Positions 25,174-33,159 of a stretch of DNA of 64,000 nucleotides are shown here, one piece after another. Source of the stretch: JAAYAO01 sp051133435 (GTDB lineage: Bacteria; Actinomycetota; Actinomycetes; Propionibacteriales; Propionibacteriaceae). The DNA lies in assembly GCF_051133435.1 (NCBI RefSeq), contig NZ_JBPGNY010000001.1, forward strand, positions 372,001 through 436,000, written 5' to 3'. Numbering within the stretch: the stretch's first letter is position 1; every line of letters starts with the position of its first letter. The position numbers and the translations under genes are program-made. Under the pieces are notes generated by a model. The model did not search any database. It saw nothing but the letters and a program-made list of their open reading frames with translations, and had not been told where the DNA came from.

Positions 25174-25748
25174 GGGGTCACCTCGGTGATGGTTGTGGTG
25201 CGCGGCAGGCCGAGCACGGTTCCGATCGGGTCGATCAGCAGCACGTCCACCCCGCGGGGGTAGTCGGCCACCAGTTGCTCACGCACGGCGAAGAAGTCAC
25301 GGTCCAGGCCGGCCAGGTGCACCTGCGTGCTGTCGGCGATGCCGGGGCCGGTCAGTTCCCAGGTGTCGAAATCGGGCTGGGGCTGTTCGGCGATCATCGC
25401 GGCCTGGATCAGCAGCGCGGCCTCGTGCGGGCGTTCATTGCTGCCGCGGTGCAAGGAGGCGAATGCGGCCGGGTCGGGTTCGCGGTGGCTGATCACGAAG
25501 CGGGCGCTGTCGGCGGCGGTGAGCGGGGCCTGGGTCAGGGCCACGACCGCCTCGGTGCAGGCCTGCTCCTCCTCGGTGGGGTCCAGCGCGGCGACCGGGG
25601 TGGTCAGGTCGGTCAGGGCCAACAGCGGCAAGTCCAGCGGGTCCCCGATCTCGGGCAGGTGACCGGGTTGGCCGGGACGGGCCAGCGCATCGAGCAGGAT
25701 CCGGAAGACCTGCTGGCATTCGTCGGCGGTCAGTACGCGCGGGCTCAC
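25170..25748 (-). CDS. phnH: PhnH, C-P lyase core subunit
   Basis: 192 residues from the GTG at 25748, overlapping the phnG stop by 4 nt (GTGA). PhnH is a non-enzymatic or accessory core subunit. Readable family features: FRILLDALARPGQPG near the N-terminus, the SHREP segment, and the C-terminal DYPRGVDVLLIDPIGTVLGL, which matches the PhnH ending (PxGxDxxxxD..G....PR). Confidence 0.93.
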   Translation of the reverse strand: MSPRVLTADECQQVFRILLDALARPGQPGHLPEIGDPLDLPLLALTDLTTPVAALDPTEEEQACTEAVVALTQAPLTAADSARFVISHREPDPAAFASLHRGSNERPHEAALLIQAAMIAEQPQPDFDTWELTGPGIADSTQVHLAGLDRDFFAVREQLVADYPRGVDVLLIDPIGTVLGLPRTTTITEVTP

Positions 25749-26200
25749 AGGATCTCCTCGAACTCGACGATGGTCGGGGCCAGCCGGGCCCATTCCTCGG
25801 CCCGGGCGGCAGCCAGTTCGGACGACCGGGTGCGGCAGTGACCGACCACCTCTGCCAGATGTGGGCCGCGGCGGGCCACCTCGGCATCACACACCGCCTG
25901 GGCCCAGGCACCGGCCGGGTCGTGGCCCTGGCGCATCGCCCAGCCACGGGTGCCGGCGATTTCCACCTCGGCGGTGGTGACCAGCAGGTCGGCCAGCAGG
26001 AATCGGTCGTGGCCGATCGGGTCTCGCACCTGCATCGCGACCACCCCCACCTCGGCGGGGCGCACGACGCGGATATCGGTCTGATCCACCTCGGCCAGGC
26101 ATCGGTCGGCGAGGGCCACCACGGTGGCCGACTCGGCGCGGCCCAGCAGTTCGCCGATGCCTTCCCGGGTCACAGTGGTGTCGTTGGGCGTGGTCGTCAT
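25745..26200 (-). CDS. phnG: PhnG, C-P lyase core subunit
   Basis: 151 residues from the ATG at 26200 (MTTTPNDTTVTREGIGELLG). A longer start would overlap the PHO-box region. The sequence REGIGELLGRA at the start, VGVVAMQVRDPIGHDRFLLADLLVT and the QGHDPAGAWAQAVCDAE segment are typical of PhnG. It is the first gene of the phnGHI(JK)LM cistron group. CACAGT lies 7 nt before the ATG as a weak leaderless -10, about 40 nt downstream of the PHO-box-like repeats. Confidence 0.93.
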   Translation of the reverse strand: MTTTPNDTTVTREGIGELLGRAESATVVALADRCLAEVDQTDIRVVRPAEVGVVAMQVRDPIGHDRFLLADLLVTTAEVEIAGTRGWAMRQGHDPAGAWAQAVCDAEVARRGPHLAEVVGHCRTRSSELAAARAEEWARLAPTIVEFEEIL

Positions 26201-26240
26201 GGTGAACACTGTGCTGAATCGACCCGGACGTACCCTCACC

Positions 26241-26262
26241 GCAATGTGACCGGAAGGTGAAC
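26241..26262 (-). promoter_or_regulatory. PHO-box-like direct repeats upstream of phnG
   Basis: Read on the minus strand, two 11-bp units follow each other: GTTCACCTTCC (26262-26252) and GGTCACATTGC (26251-26241), then a weaker GGTGAGGGTAC. This is the spacing and GTTCACC core of actinobacterial PhoP boxes. It sits 41-62 nt upstream of the phnG start, a position suitable for activation under phosphate limitation. Confidence 0.65.
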
Positions 26263-26333
26263 CGGCCATGAATCCGGTATGGGCTTGGCCCGGTTCGGCC
26301 TGCGCTCCCGCGCCACCGACTGCGTGGCACCGA

Positions 26334-27059
26334 TCAGGCGCGGACGGGTGGTTGGAAGTCGTCGTCGAGCTCGCACACGATCCGGATCACGTCGATCCGG
26401 GTCCAGGCGCGGCTGGCCATCAGCGGTTGTCCGGTTTTGCCGTCGCGGGTGCAGGAATCAACCACCCAGGTGCGTGACCCGCGGGGCAGTGCCAATCGCT
26501 CGTGCACCATCGGCGGCGGCGGGTCGACCGTGGCCCGGAACCAGGCCCGCACGGGTTCGTGCCCCGACCCACGCAGTAGCTCCTCGACCGATTCGATCAC
26601 CGTCAGGCCGACTTCGGGGTGCAGGATCACACCGGGAGCGAGCCATTCCTGCAGGAACATCGTCGGCTGGTCGTCGACATAGCCGAGTCGTTCCAGCCGC
26701 ACCAGCGGGGTGCCCGGGGCGACGTTGAGGATTCTGGCCAACGTCTCGGGGGCACTGTGGTTGCCGATCGCCACCACGAAGGTGCGCGCGGTGCGTCCGG
26801 CCTCGGCGATGGTGGCGTGCAGGGACGGCTTGCGCGACCGCGAGATGACGTAGTCGAGGCGTTCATTGACGAAGGTGCCCGCACCCTGCACCCGCCGCAC
26901 CAGGTAGCGCGCCTCTAGTTCACGCAGCGCAGAGCGGGCCAGTGACCGGCTGACGTCGTAGCGGGTCATGATGTCGTGTTCGCTGGGCACCCGTTCCCCG
27001 TGGCGCATCGCGCCGATCCGTTCCTCGAGCAGGGTGACCAGTTCTCGTCCGGAGGTCAT
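26334..27059 (-). CDS. phnF: GntR/HutC-family regulator (PhnF-like)
   Basis: 241 residues. The N-terminal winged helix reads VPSEHDIMTRYDVSRSLARSALRELEARYLVRRVQGAGTF (about residues 20-60), typical of GntR; the C-terminal UTRA-like ligand domain contains APGTPLVRLERLGYVDDQP. In other bacteria PhnF represses phosphonate transport or lyase genes and responds to a phosphorylated ligand. It lies between the dehydrogenase (ATGA overlap) and phnG (133 nt gap containing the PHO-box element). Likely controls this island; operator not identified. Confidence 0.88.
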   Translation of the reverse strand: MTSGRELVTLLEERIGAMRHGERVPSEHDIMTRYDVSRSLARSALRELEARYLVRRVQGAGTFVNERLDYVISRSRKPSLHATIAEAGRTARTFVVAIGNHSAPETLARILNVAPGTPLVRLERLGYVDDQPTMFLQEWLAPGVILHPEVGLTVIESVEELLRGSGHEPVRAWFRATVDPPPPMVHERLALPRGSRTWVVDSCTRDGKTGQPLMASRAWTRIDVIRIVCELDDDFQPPVRA

Positions 27060-28153
27060 CGGGCACCTCCGAGCCGGACGCTGTCGCGCAGTACCTCGGG
27101 TCGGGCCGGGCGGCTCAGCAGTTCGGGCAGGTCGGCCAGGTCGACCGGTTCGCCGATCACCAGGTGCCAGGGCCAGTGGGTGCCGGCCAGGAAGCGGATC
27201 GCCTCGCTGAGGTGTCGGGGTTCGTAGTTGTGCACCCCGCGCACGGTGAGCAGTCGGCGCACCATGTTCTCGGGGTCGAGGTCGACGGTGCCGCGGGGGG
27301 CGACCGATCCGGCCAGCACCAGTACCCCGCCGATGTCCAGGGCGGCGAGCCCGGCACGGACCGCGGACGGGTGGCCGGACAGTTCGAAGACCACGTCGGC
27401 GATCTGCCCCTCGGCGGTGTCGGTGACCTCGGTGGCACCGAACGCGCCGGCCAGTTCGCGACGGGTCGGGTCGGGATCGACCACCACCACCGCTTCGGCA
27501 CCCACGGACGCGGCGATGGCCGCGGCGTACAGGCCCAGCATGCCCGCGCCGATGACCAGCACCCGCTGCCCCGAGATCGGGGCGATGTCGGTGGCGGCCT
27601 GCCAGCAGGCCATCACGGTGGCCGTGGCGCAGGCTGCGGTGGCTGCCGTGAGGTCGTCGATCTCGGGCGGTACCACCGCGATCGCGAGCCCGGCCGGCAG
27701 CACCACATGACTGGCATAACCGCCCGACAGCGGCCAACCGGATTCCAGCGCCTCGTGGCCGGTCTTGCGCAGGTTGCGGCATTTTGCACTCAGTCCGGCC
27801 TGGCAGCGGTCGCACCGTTCGGCACCGGCACAGGAGGCGATCACCGACCAGATCACCCGGTCGCCGACCCGCAGTTCGGCACCGTCCACGTCGAGCCGTC
27901 CCGGCGGTACCCGCACCAGCGTGCCGACGGCCTCGTGTCCCAGCACCGAGGGGCAGGCGGCCGATCGGCGGCCCTCGACGGTGTGCCGGTCCGAGCCGCA
28001 CACGGTCGCGTAGTCGACGCGCACCACGGCGTCGTCGGGCCCGGGGGTCAGCGGCAGATCGGCAAGCTCGAAGGAGGCACCGCCCGGGCCCGTGCCCTGC
28101 CAGACCAGGGCCGTTGCGCGCTCCGGCAGTTCGACGGGCACTGGGGTGTTCAC
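27056..28153 (-). CDS. Zinc alcohol dehydrogenase associated with phosphonate catabolism
   Basis: 365 residues. A medium-chain dehydrogenase: catalytic-zinc residues in VCGSDRH and LGHEAVG, a structural zinc lobe CAGAERCDRCQAGLSAKC, and a Rossmann dinucleotide site VLVIGAGMLGLYAA. The family is known as a phosphonate-catabolism-associated alcohol dehydrogenase and is found next to phosphonatase-like HAD genes; the physiological substrate is unproven. GTG start overlaps the HAD stop (GTGA). It may oxidise or reduce a carbon skeleton left after phosphonate breakdown. Confidence 0.82.
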   Translation of the reverse strand: MNTPVPVELPERATALVWQGTGPGGASFELADLPLTPGPDDAVVRVDYATVCGSDRHTVEGRRSAACPSVLGHEAVGTLVRVPPGRLDVDGAELRVGDRVIWSVIASCAGAERCDRCQAGLSAKCRNLRKTGHEALESGWPLSGGYASHVVLPAGLAIAVVPPEIDDLTAATAACATATVMACWQAATDIAPISGQRVLVIGAGMLGLYAAAIAASVGAEAVVVVDPDPTRRELAGAFGATEVTDTAEGQIADVVFELSGHPSAVRAGLAALDIGGVLVLAGSVAPRGTVDLDPENMVRRLLTVRGVHNYEPRHLSEAIRFLAGTHWPWHLVIGEPVDLADLPELLSRPARPEVLRDSVRLGGAR

Positions 28154-28821
28154 CCCTGTTGCAGGACGGTGGGCAGGTCCGCGACCGAGTCGATCAGGAA
28201 ATCGGGCTGCTCGGCGGCCAGGGCCTCACGGCCGACCTCACCGGTCAGCACACCGACAGCCAGCACGCCGGCGTTACGGGCGGCGCGGATGTCGGCCAGG
28301 GTGTCGCCGACCGCGGCCACCTTGCGCACATCGGTGACCCGCATCGCTTCCATCGCGTGGTGGATCAGGTAGGGCGCGGGGCGTCCGGCGGCGACGGTGT
28401 CGGCCGGCACCAGGCCGTCCAGGTCGCGTCCGACCTTCCAGCCGGCGGCTTCGATGACCGTCTCGGCGATGTCGGTGGAGAAACCGGTGGTGAGTACCAC
28501 CTTCACGCCGGCCGACCGCAGTGCCGCGATCGCCTCGGGCACCCCGGGGAAAGGCATCGGCGGTTCGTCCCGGTAGGCCTGCTTCAGATTCTCGGTGAAC
28601 CAGCGGTAGGCCTCGTCGATCATCTGTTCGTCCGCGTCGACCCCGCCGAGTTCCAGCAGGTTGGTGATCGCGGTGCGCTTCTCGGTGCCCATCCAGTTGG
28701 CGAAGACGTCCTCGCTCACCGTGGCTCCCCGATCGGTGACCGCTTGGCGCAGCATCCGATACACGTGGCCGCGTTCATCGACGGTGGTACCGGCCACATC
28801 GGAGGCGACAAGTTCAAACAT
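28150..28821 (-). CDS. Phosphonatase-like HAD hydrolase
   Basis: 223 residues. The first HAD motif is SDVAGTTVDE, with nucleophile Asp8 and Ala10 as in phosphonoacetaldehyde hydrolase PhnX (DxAGT). The cap segment NWMGTEKRTAI puts Lys48 where PhnX has its Schiff-base lysine (pattern MGxxK), so C-P hydrolysis is plausible. Later motifs are LTTGFS (motif II) and AVGDTLADIRAARNAG (motif IV). Family literature calls these phosphonatase-like hydrolases. TAGGGT lies 7 nt before the ATG (leaderless). It leads the operon HAD, alcohol dehydrogenase, phnF. Confidence 0.85.
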   Translation of the reverse strand: MFELVASDVAGTTVDERGHVYRMLRQAVTDRGATVSEDVFANWMGTEKRTAITNLLELGGVDADEQMIDEAYRWFTENLKQAYRDEPPMPFPGVPEAIAALRSAGVKVVLTTGFSTDIAETVIEAAGWKVGRDLDGLVPADTVAAGRPAPYLIHHAMEAMRVTDVRKVAAVGDTLADIRAARNAGVLAVGVLTGEVGREALAAEQPDFLIDSVADLPTVLQQG

Positions 28822-28874
28822 GCCCTCGACCCTAGTTGGCGATGGGTGACCGGATTCCCCTCCTCCGGCAACGC

Positions 28875-28896
28875 GGCGGTTACACACAGGTGAATC
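28875..28896 (-). promoter_or_regulatory. Possible weak PHO-box-like element between divergent phosphonate genes
   Basis: On the minus strand GATTCACCTGT is followed directly by GTGTAACCGCC, resembling a degenerate pair of 11-bp PhoP repeats. It lies between the HAD gene start (28821) and the FAD oxidoreductase start (28957). Only the first unit fits the GTTCACC core well. Confidence 0.3.
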
Positions 28897-28956
28897 CCCG
28901 GATAGCCGGTGCGGGCGATTCGCCACCGGAGCCGGCGGCACGAGACGATCACGGAT

Positions 28957-30084
28957 ATGAACGACGCACGCAGTGACCTGGTCATCGTCGGTGGTGGGAT
29001 CATCGGCCTGGCCCATGCTTTCGAGGCTGTTCGGCGGGGTTTGCGGGTGCAGTTGATCGAACGTGACCGTCGCCCGGTGGGGGCTTCGGTGCGCAACTTC
29101 GGCCATGCCTGCATCACCGCCCAGAGTGGGCCGTTGGCCGACCTGGCGATGCACTCGCGGGTGGGCTGGTTGCGGGCCGCGGAGGAGGCGGGTTTCTGGG
29201 CCCGCGAGGCAGGTTGTGTGGTGGTCGCCCGCAGCGAGGCCGAGTTGGCCGTGTTGGAGGCTTTCCGGGCCGACCGGGGGGCCGAGGACGTGCACCTGCT
29301 GGCAGCCGATCAGGTACGCGACCGGCTGCGCAGCGACGACTCCGAGCCGGACCCGCGGATCGTCGGTGGGGCCTTCTTGCCCCTGGATCTGCGGGTCGAC
29401 CCGCGCACCACCGCGCCGATGCTGGCCGACTGGTTGGCCGCCCATCCGCTGGTGGATCTGCATTGGGGTACGCATGCCCACCACGTCGATTCGGGGGTGG
29501 TGCACACCAACCGCGGACAGGTGCGGGGCCAACACGTGTTGGTGTGTGTCGGCCACGACCTCGACCGCCTGCACCCCGCCGATGCCGAACGTCACCAGGT
29601 GCGGCGCTGTCGGCTGCAGATGGCTCTGGTCGATCAGCCGGGCGGTTACACCCTGGATTCGGCGGTGCTGACCGGCACCTCGATGCTGCGGTATGCGGCG
29701 ATGGCCGGCACCCCTGCTGCGGTGACGGTTCGGGAGGAGTTGACCGCGGCCGAGCCGGAGTTGATGGCGATGGACCCGAATGTGATGTTCACCCGGCGTC
29801 CGGACGGCACCTTGCTGATCGGTGATTCGCACCATTACGACCTCACGGTCGATCCCTTCCTGGAAGAGGACATTTCCGAGCGGTTGTTGGCCGAGGTGGC
29901 CACCATCACCGGCACGAACCGGTGGCGGGTGCGGCAGCGCTGGCAGGGCGTGTACGCCCATTCGCCGCTGACCGACCTGCTGGTCACCACCCCGGCTCCC
30001 GGGGTGACCACGGTGACGGTCACCTCCGGAATCGGGATGACGCTGGCCTTCGGCGTCGCCGGCCGTACCCTCGACCGGCTCTAA
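28957..30084 (+). CDS. FAD-dependent oxidoreductase of phosphonate catabolism
   Basis: 375 residues from the ATG at 28957. The N-terminal FAD site is DLVIVGGGIIGLAHAFEAVR, and the DAO-type fold continues with RPVGASVRNFGHACI and ends in TVTVTSGIGMTLAFGVAGRT. The family is recurrent in phosphonate clusters next to the phosphonatase-like HAD; members are thought to oxidise aminophosphonates, possibly N-methylated 2-aminoethylphosphonate, to phosphonoacetaldehyde, which the HAD would cleave. Divergent from the HAD gene, 135 nt between starts. Substrate is inference. Confidence 0.82.
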   Translation: MNDARSDLVIVGGGIIGLAHAFEAVRRGLRVQLIERDRRPVGASVRNFGHACITAQSGPLADLAMHSRVGWLRAAEEAGFWAREAGCVVVARSEAELAVLEAFRADRGAEDVHLLAADQVRDRLRSDDSEPDPRIVGGAFLPLDLRVDPRTTAPMLADWLAAHPLVDLHWGTHAHHVDSGVVHTNRGQVRGQHVLVCVGHDLDRLHPADAERHQVRRCRLQMALVDQPGGYTLDSAVLTGTSMLRYAAMAGTPAAVTVREELTAAEPELMAMDPNVMFTRRPDGTLLIGDSHHYDLTVDPFLEEDISERLLAEVATITGTNRWRVRQRWQGVYAHSPLTDLLVTTPAPGVTTVTVTSGIGMTLAFGVAGRTLDRL

Positions 30085-30086
30085 CC

Positions 30087-31586
30087 TCAGCGGGCGGCCG
30101 CGCGGCGCAGGGCGCGCCACCAGCCGAGCCCGGCTGCTGCGGCGACGACCGCCGAGGCGGTACCGGCCAGCAGTGCTCGCGGCCAGGTCGTGGCACTGTG
30201 CGGCCAGCCGAACCAACCCACCAGCCAGGTGGTGCCCTCGGCGAGCCAACTGCCGCCGAAGACCAGGCTGATCACCAGCCCGACCAAGGTCACCCCCAGG
30301 GTGGCGGCGGTGCCGAAGCGGGTGACCAGCCACAGGTCCACCATCAGGGTGGCCAGGCCGACCAGCCACAGCAGAGTCAGGAACCTGATCGGTTCGGCCG
30401 GGCCGGCGCCGCCGCTCAGCCACAGCCCGCCGCCGATGGCCGCGACGATCACGGTCAGGATCACCCCGCACACCAGCCCCAGGCTCGCCCCCAGCACCGC
30501 CGGACGGGTGCGCAGCACCGCCACCGGCCAGGCCGATTCATGGGCGGTCCAGGCCAACACCGCCAGTACCGCGCACCCGATCGGGATCACCAGCCAGGTC
30601 GCCAGACCGGCGACGTAGGCACCGTTCCAGACCAGCGCGACCACGGCGAAGACCACGATCGTCAGCGCCACCAGGGGCCACACCGCGGTACCGGCGAGCA
30701 CCTGCAGGTGTGCGGCCACCGGACGCCGACGCCCCTGCATCACCTCGTGGTCGGCCACCGGCTGGCTCACCGGCGTCGACACCACATGGGCGGCTTCGCG
30801 ACGCTGCTGACGCTTCGGTCGGCCCCCGCGCCCGGCCGAAGCTCCGCCGGCGGTCAGGGCCAGGGCGCCGATGCACAGCCCGGCCACGAGCACCGCTGCC
30901 AGGGTCGGCAGCCACGGGTTGCTCAGCCACAGCGGCGAGCCGGCTTCCAGCCGCACCGCATTGGCATGGATGCCCAGTACCGGCAGCACGGCCCGCACCG
31001 GCCAGGCCCAGGGCTGGGTCCACCAGATCGACGACTCGGCCAGCACGGTGCCGGCCACCTGCCACACCACCATCAGACCGATGGTGGCGAGCATGCCGAT
31101 TCGTCGGGCCAGGACGAAGGACACCGCCGCCGGCAGCAGCGAAGCACCCCACAGCACCAGCCAGAGGGTGACGAACCGGCCGAAGGGCGGCTCGTCCAGC
31201 CCCTGCAGCAGACCGAAGCCGAGCAGCGGGGCGGTGATGGCCAGATGGAACAGGCCCAGTTGGCCGGTGATCACCAGAAAGCGCGCCAGGATCGCGGTTC
31301 GTGGTGCCAGCGGACGGGCCCAGGTGCCGCCGTCGCGGGCCTTGGCCTCGCGGCTCACGGTCATGCCCACCAGCAGCCCGACCAGGGGGGCGAGCAGACC
31401 GGTGGCATACATCGACTGCCAGCCGAAGAGACCGAACCAGTCGGGGGCCGAACTGGTGGCCACCAGCCACCAGCCCAGGCCCTGGAGCAGGCACAGGATC
31501 AGACCGACCAGGGCGAACCGGGCCGAGGCACTGCCCCGGGTGCGAACGAGTTCGGCGCGTACTGCCGCAGTGGTACCGATACTCAT
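30087..31586 (-). CDS. ABC transporter permease, lantibiotic-immunity-like (two fused halves)
   Basis: 499 residues with about 12 hydrophobic helices in two sets of six separated by a charged linker (about residues 235-275, rich in Arg/Gln), like two permeases of the LanE/LanG type joined. The N-terminal half carries the typical SREAKARDGGTWARPLAPR loop. Its ATG overlaps the ATPase stop (ATGA). Probably exports or expels a membrane-active peptide. It converges on the FAD gene with 2 nt between stops. Confidence 0.8.
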   Translation of the reverse strand: MSIGTTAAVRAELVRTRGSASARFALVGLILCLLQGLGWWLVATSSAPDWFGLFGWQSMYATGLLAPLVGLLVGMTVSREAKARDGGTWARPLAPRTAILARFLVITGQLGLFHLAITAPLLGFGLLQGLDEPPFGRFVTLWLVLWGASLLPAAVSFVLARRIGMLATIGLMVVWQVAGTVLAESSIWWTQPWAWPVRAVLPVLGIHANAVRLEAGSPLWLSNPWLPTLAAVLVAGLCIGALALTAGGASAGRGGRPKRQQRREAAHVVSTPVSQPVADHEVMQGRRRPVAAHLQVLAGTAVWPLVALTIVVFAVVALVWNGAYVAGLATWLVIPIGCAVLAVLAWTAHESAWPVAVLRTRPAVLGASLGLVCGVILTVIVAAIGGGLWLSGGAGPAEPIRFLTLLWLVGLATLMVDLWLVTRFGTAATLGVTLVGLVISLVFGGSWLAEGTTWLVGWFGWPHSATTWPRALLAGTASAVVAAAAGLGWWRALRRAAAR

Positions 31587-32317
31587 GACCTCACCTGCCC
31601 GGTCGGGGCGGGAACCTGCCCGGTGGCAGCCAGGTAGGCGCCCTCGAGGTCGTCGTGGGCGAAGTCGGCCAGCGGGCCCTCGTAGACCAGCCGGCCCGAG
31701 GCCAGCACGCCGATGTCGTCGGCGAGCCGGACGACCTCGCCCAACTGGTGTGAGCTGATCAGCACGGTACGGCCGGCGGCCGCCAGGGAACGGATCAAGC
31801 TGCGCAGTTCGATGATGCCTTCGGGGTCCAGGCCGTTCTGGGGCTCGTCCAGCACCAACACCTCGGGGTCGGTCAGCAGGGCGATCGCCAGCGCCAGTCG
31901 GGCCTTCATGCCGGTGGAGAAGGTCTTGGCCTTCTTCTTACCGGTGTCGGCCAGCCCCACCTGCTGCAGCACCGCGGTGACCCGGTTGTCATCGACACCG
32001 GTGAGTCGGGCGTGTACCCGCAGGTTGTTGCGGGCGCTCAGATGCGAGTACAGGGCGGGCCCGTCGATACTGGCCCCGACCTTGCTCAGCGAGTCACGCT
32101 GCCAGGGCTTGCCGAGCAGGTAGCCGGTACCGGCATCGGCGGGCAGCAGGCCGAGCATGATCTTCAGGCTGGTCGACTTGCCGGCCCCGTTGCGGCCGAG
32201 CAGCGCGTACACCCGGCCGGGGGTGACGGTGAGGTCGAGCCCGTTGAGGACACGGTGGCCACCGAAGGACTTCACCAGTCCTCGGCAACCCAGGATCGGA
32301 TGTGCGTTCGTAGTCAT
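31583..32317 (-). CDS. ABC transporter ATPase, lantibiotic-immunity-like (LanF/BcrA)
   Basis: 244 residues. Walker A GRNGAGKST, signature FSTGMKARL (STGMKxRL variant typical of the BcrA/LanF group), Walker B VLVLDEPQNGLDP and the switch ISSHQLGEV, which also typifies LanF. GGAG lies 4-5 nt before the ATG. Energises the downstream permease. A 20-bp element at 32393-32412, shared with the sensor-kinase promoter, lies 76 nt upstream, suggesting induction by the adjacent response regulator. Confidence 0.9.
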   Translation of the reverse strand: MTTNAHPILGCRGLVKSFGGHRVLNGLDLTVTPGRVYALLGRNGAGKSTSLKIMLGLLPADAGTGYLLGKPWQRDSLSKVGASIDGPALYSHLSARNNLRVHARLTGVDDNRVTAVLQQVGLADTGKKKAKTFSTGMKARLALAIALLTDPEVLVLDEPQNGLDPEGIIELRSLIRSLAAAGRTVLISSHQLGEVVRLADDIGVLASGRLVYEGPLADFAHDDLEGAYLAATGQVPAPTGQVRS

Positions 32318-32392
32318 GTCTCCAGCGTGGCGACGCGGACCGGTGCGGACATCCTGCCGGGGAAGGGTTCTGCCGGGCCGCGGCGACGGTGC

Positions 32393-32412
32393 TCTCCTCC
32401 CCCGGTAGGAGG
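32393..32412 (-). promoter_or_regulatory. Two-component operator copy A (upstream of ABC ATPase)
   Basis: Minus strand reads CCTCCTACCGGGGGAGGAGA. It matches copy B at 34359-34378 at 18 of 20 positions and is an imperfect inverted repeat (CCTCC/GGAGG arms). It begins right after the response-regulator stop codon and lies 76 nt upstream of the ATPase ATG. Probable binding site of the adjacent response regulator. Confidence 0.6.
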
Positions 32413-33159
32413 TCAGCCCAGGGGTACCGAGCGTTGGGCCGGGCCGCCGACCAGCCCGACGCTGTGGGCCAGCACCACCAGCGCGACCCGGTCGCGGGCC
32501 TGCAGCTTCATCAGCAGGTTGCCGACGTGGGTTTTCACCGTGGTTTCGGCGATGAAGAGGTCTTCGGCGATCTCGGTGTTGCTGCGGCCGCGGCCGATCA
32601 GGGTGAGCACCTCGAGTTCGCGGGCGGTCAGTTCGGCGGGTAGTTCCGGGCCCGGTTCGGACGCGGCTTCGGTGGGCCGTCCGTCGTCGGGCCCTGCTTC
32701 GTCGGGCCGTGCTTCGTCGGACGGGAGTTCTCGACCGGTGCGCAGGGCGTCGAGCAGGGCGGGGGCGGCCTGACTCGCGATCACCGCCTCGCCGCGGTGC
32801 ACCGCCCGGATCGCGTCGAGCACCTGATCGGGGTCGGCGTCCTTGAGCAGGAATCCCCGGGCCCCGGCGCCGATCGCCGACAGCACCAGTTCGTCGACGT
32901 TGAAGGTGGTCAGGATCAGTACCCGGGGTCGGTCGCGGTCGGCGACGATGCGTCGGGTGGCGGCCACCCCGTCCAGCCGTGGCATTCGGATGTCCATCAA
33001 CAGCACATCGACCTCGTGCCGGTCGCACAGGTCGATCGCCTCGAGCCCATCGCTGCCGGTGCCGACCACGGTCAGGTCGGGCTGGTTGTTCACCAGGGCC
33101 GCGAAGGCCGAGACGAGCAGCGATTGATCGTCGACGATGCCGACCCGCACCTGGCTCAT
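32413..33159 (-). CDS. LuxR/NarL-type response regulator
   Basis: 248 residues. Receiver domain with phospho-acceptor Asp56 in DVLLMDIRMPRLDG and the acidic pocket VDDQS at 9-13; conserved Thr and Lys in ILTTFN and FLLKDADP. A ~35-residue linker rich in Asp/Glu/Pro with repeated DEA/PDE units precedes a LuxR helix-turn-helix (LTARELEVLTLIGRGRSNTE to the C-terminus). The ATG overlaps the kinase stop (ATGA). Likely regulates the ABC exporter and its own operon through the two 20-bp elements. Confidence 0.92.
   Translation of the reverse strand: MSQVRVGIVDDQSLLVSAFAALVNNQPDLTVVGTGSDGLEAIDLCDRHEVDVLLMDIRMPRLDGVAATRRIVADRDRPRVLILTTFNVDELVLSAIGAGARGFLLKDADPDQVLDAIRAVHRGEAVIASQAAPALLDALRTGRELPSDEARPDEAGPDDGRPTEAASEPGPELPAELTARELEVLTLIGRGRSNTEIAEDLFIAETTVKTHVGNLLMKLQARDRVALVVLAHSVGLVGGPAQRSVPLG

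Noticed and set aside
28150..30471. 773-residue minus-strand frame spanning the HAD and FAD genes
   Set aside because: Only the last 223 residues match a family; the first part is antisense to the FAD oxidoreductase gene.
32690..32740. Repeated TCGTCGGGCC/TGCTTCGTCGG units in the response regulator as a mobile repeat
   Set aside because: They stay in frame and encode the acidic linker DEARPDEAGPDD; a local slippage expansion, not an element.
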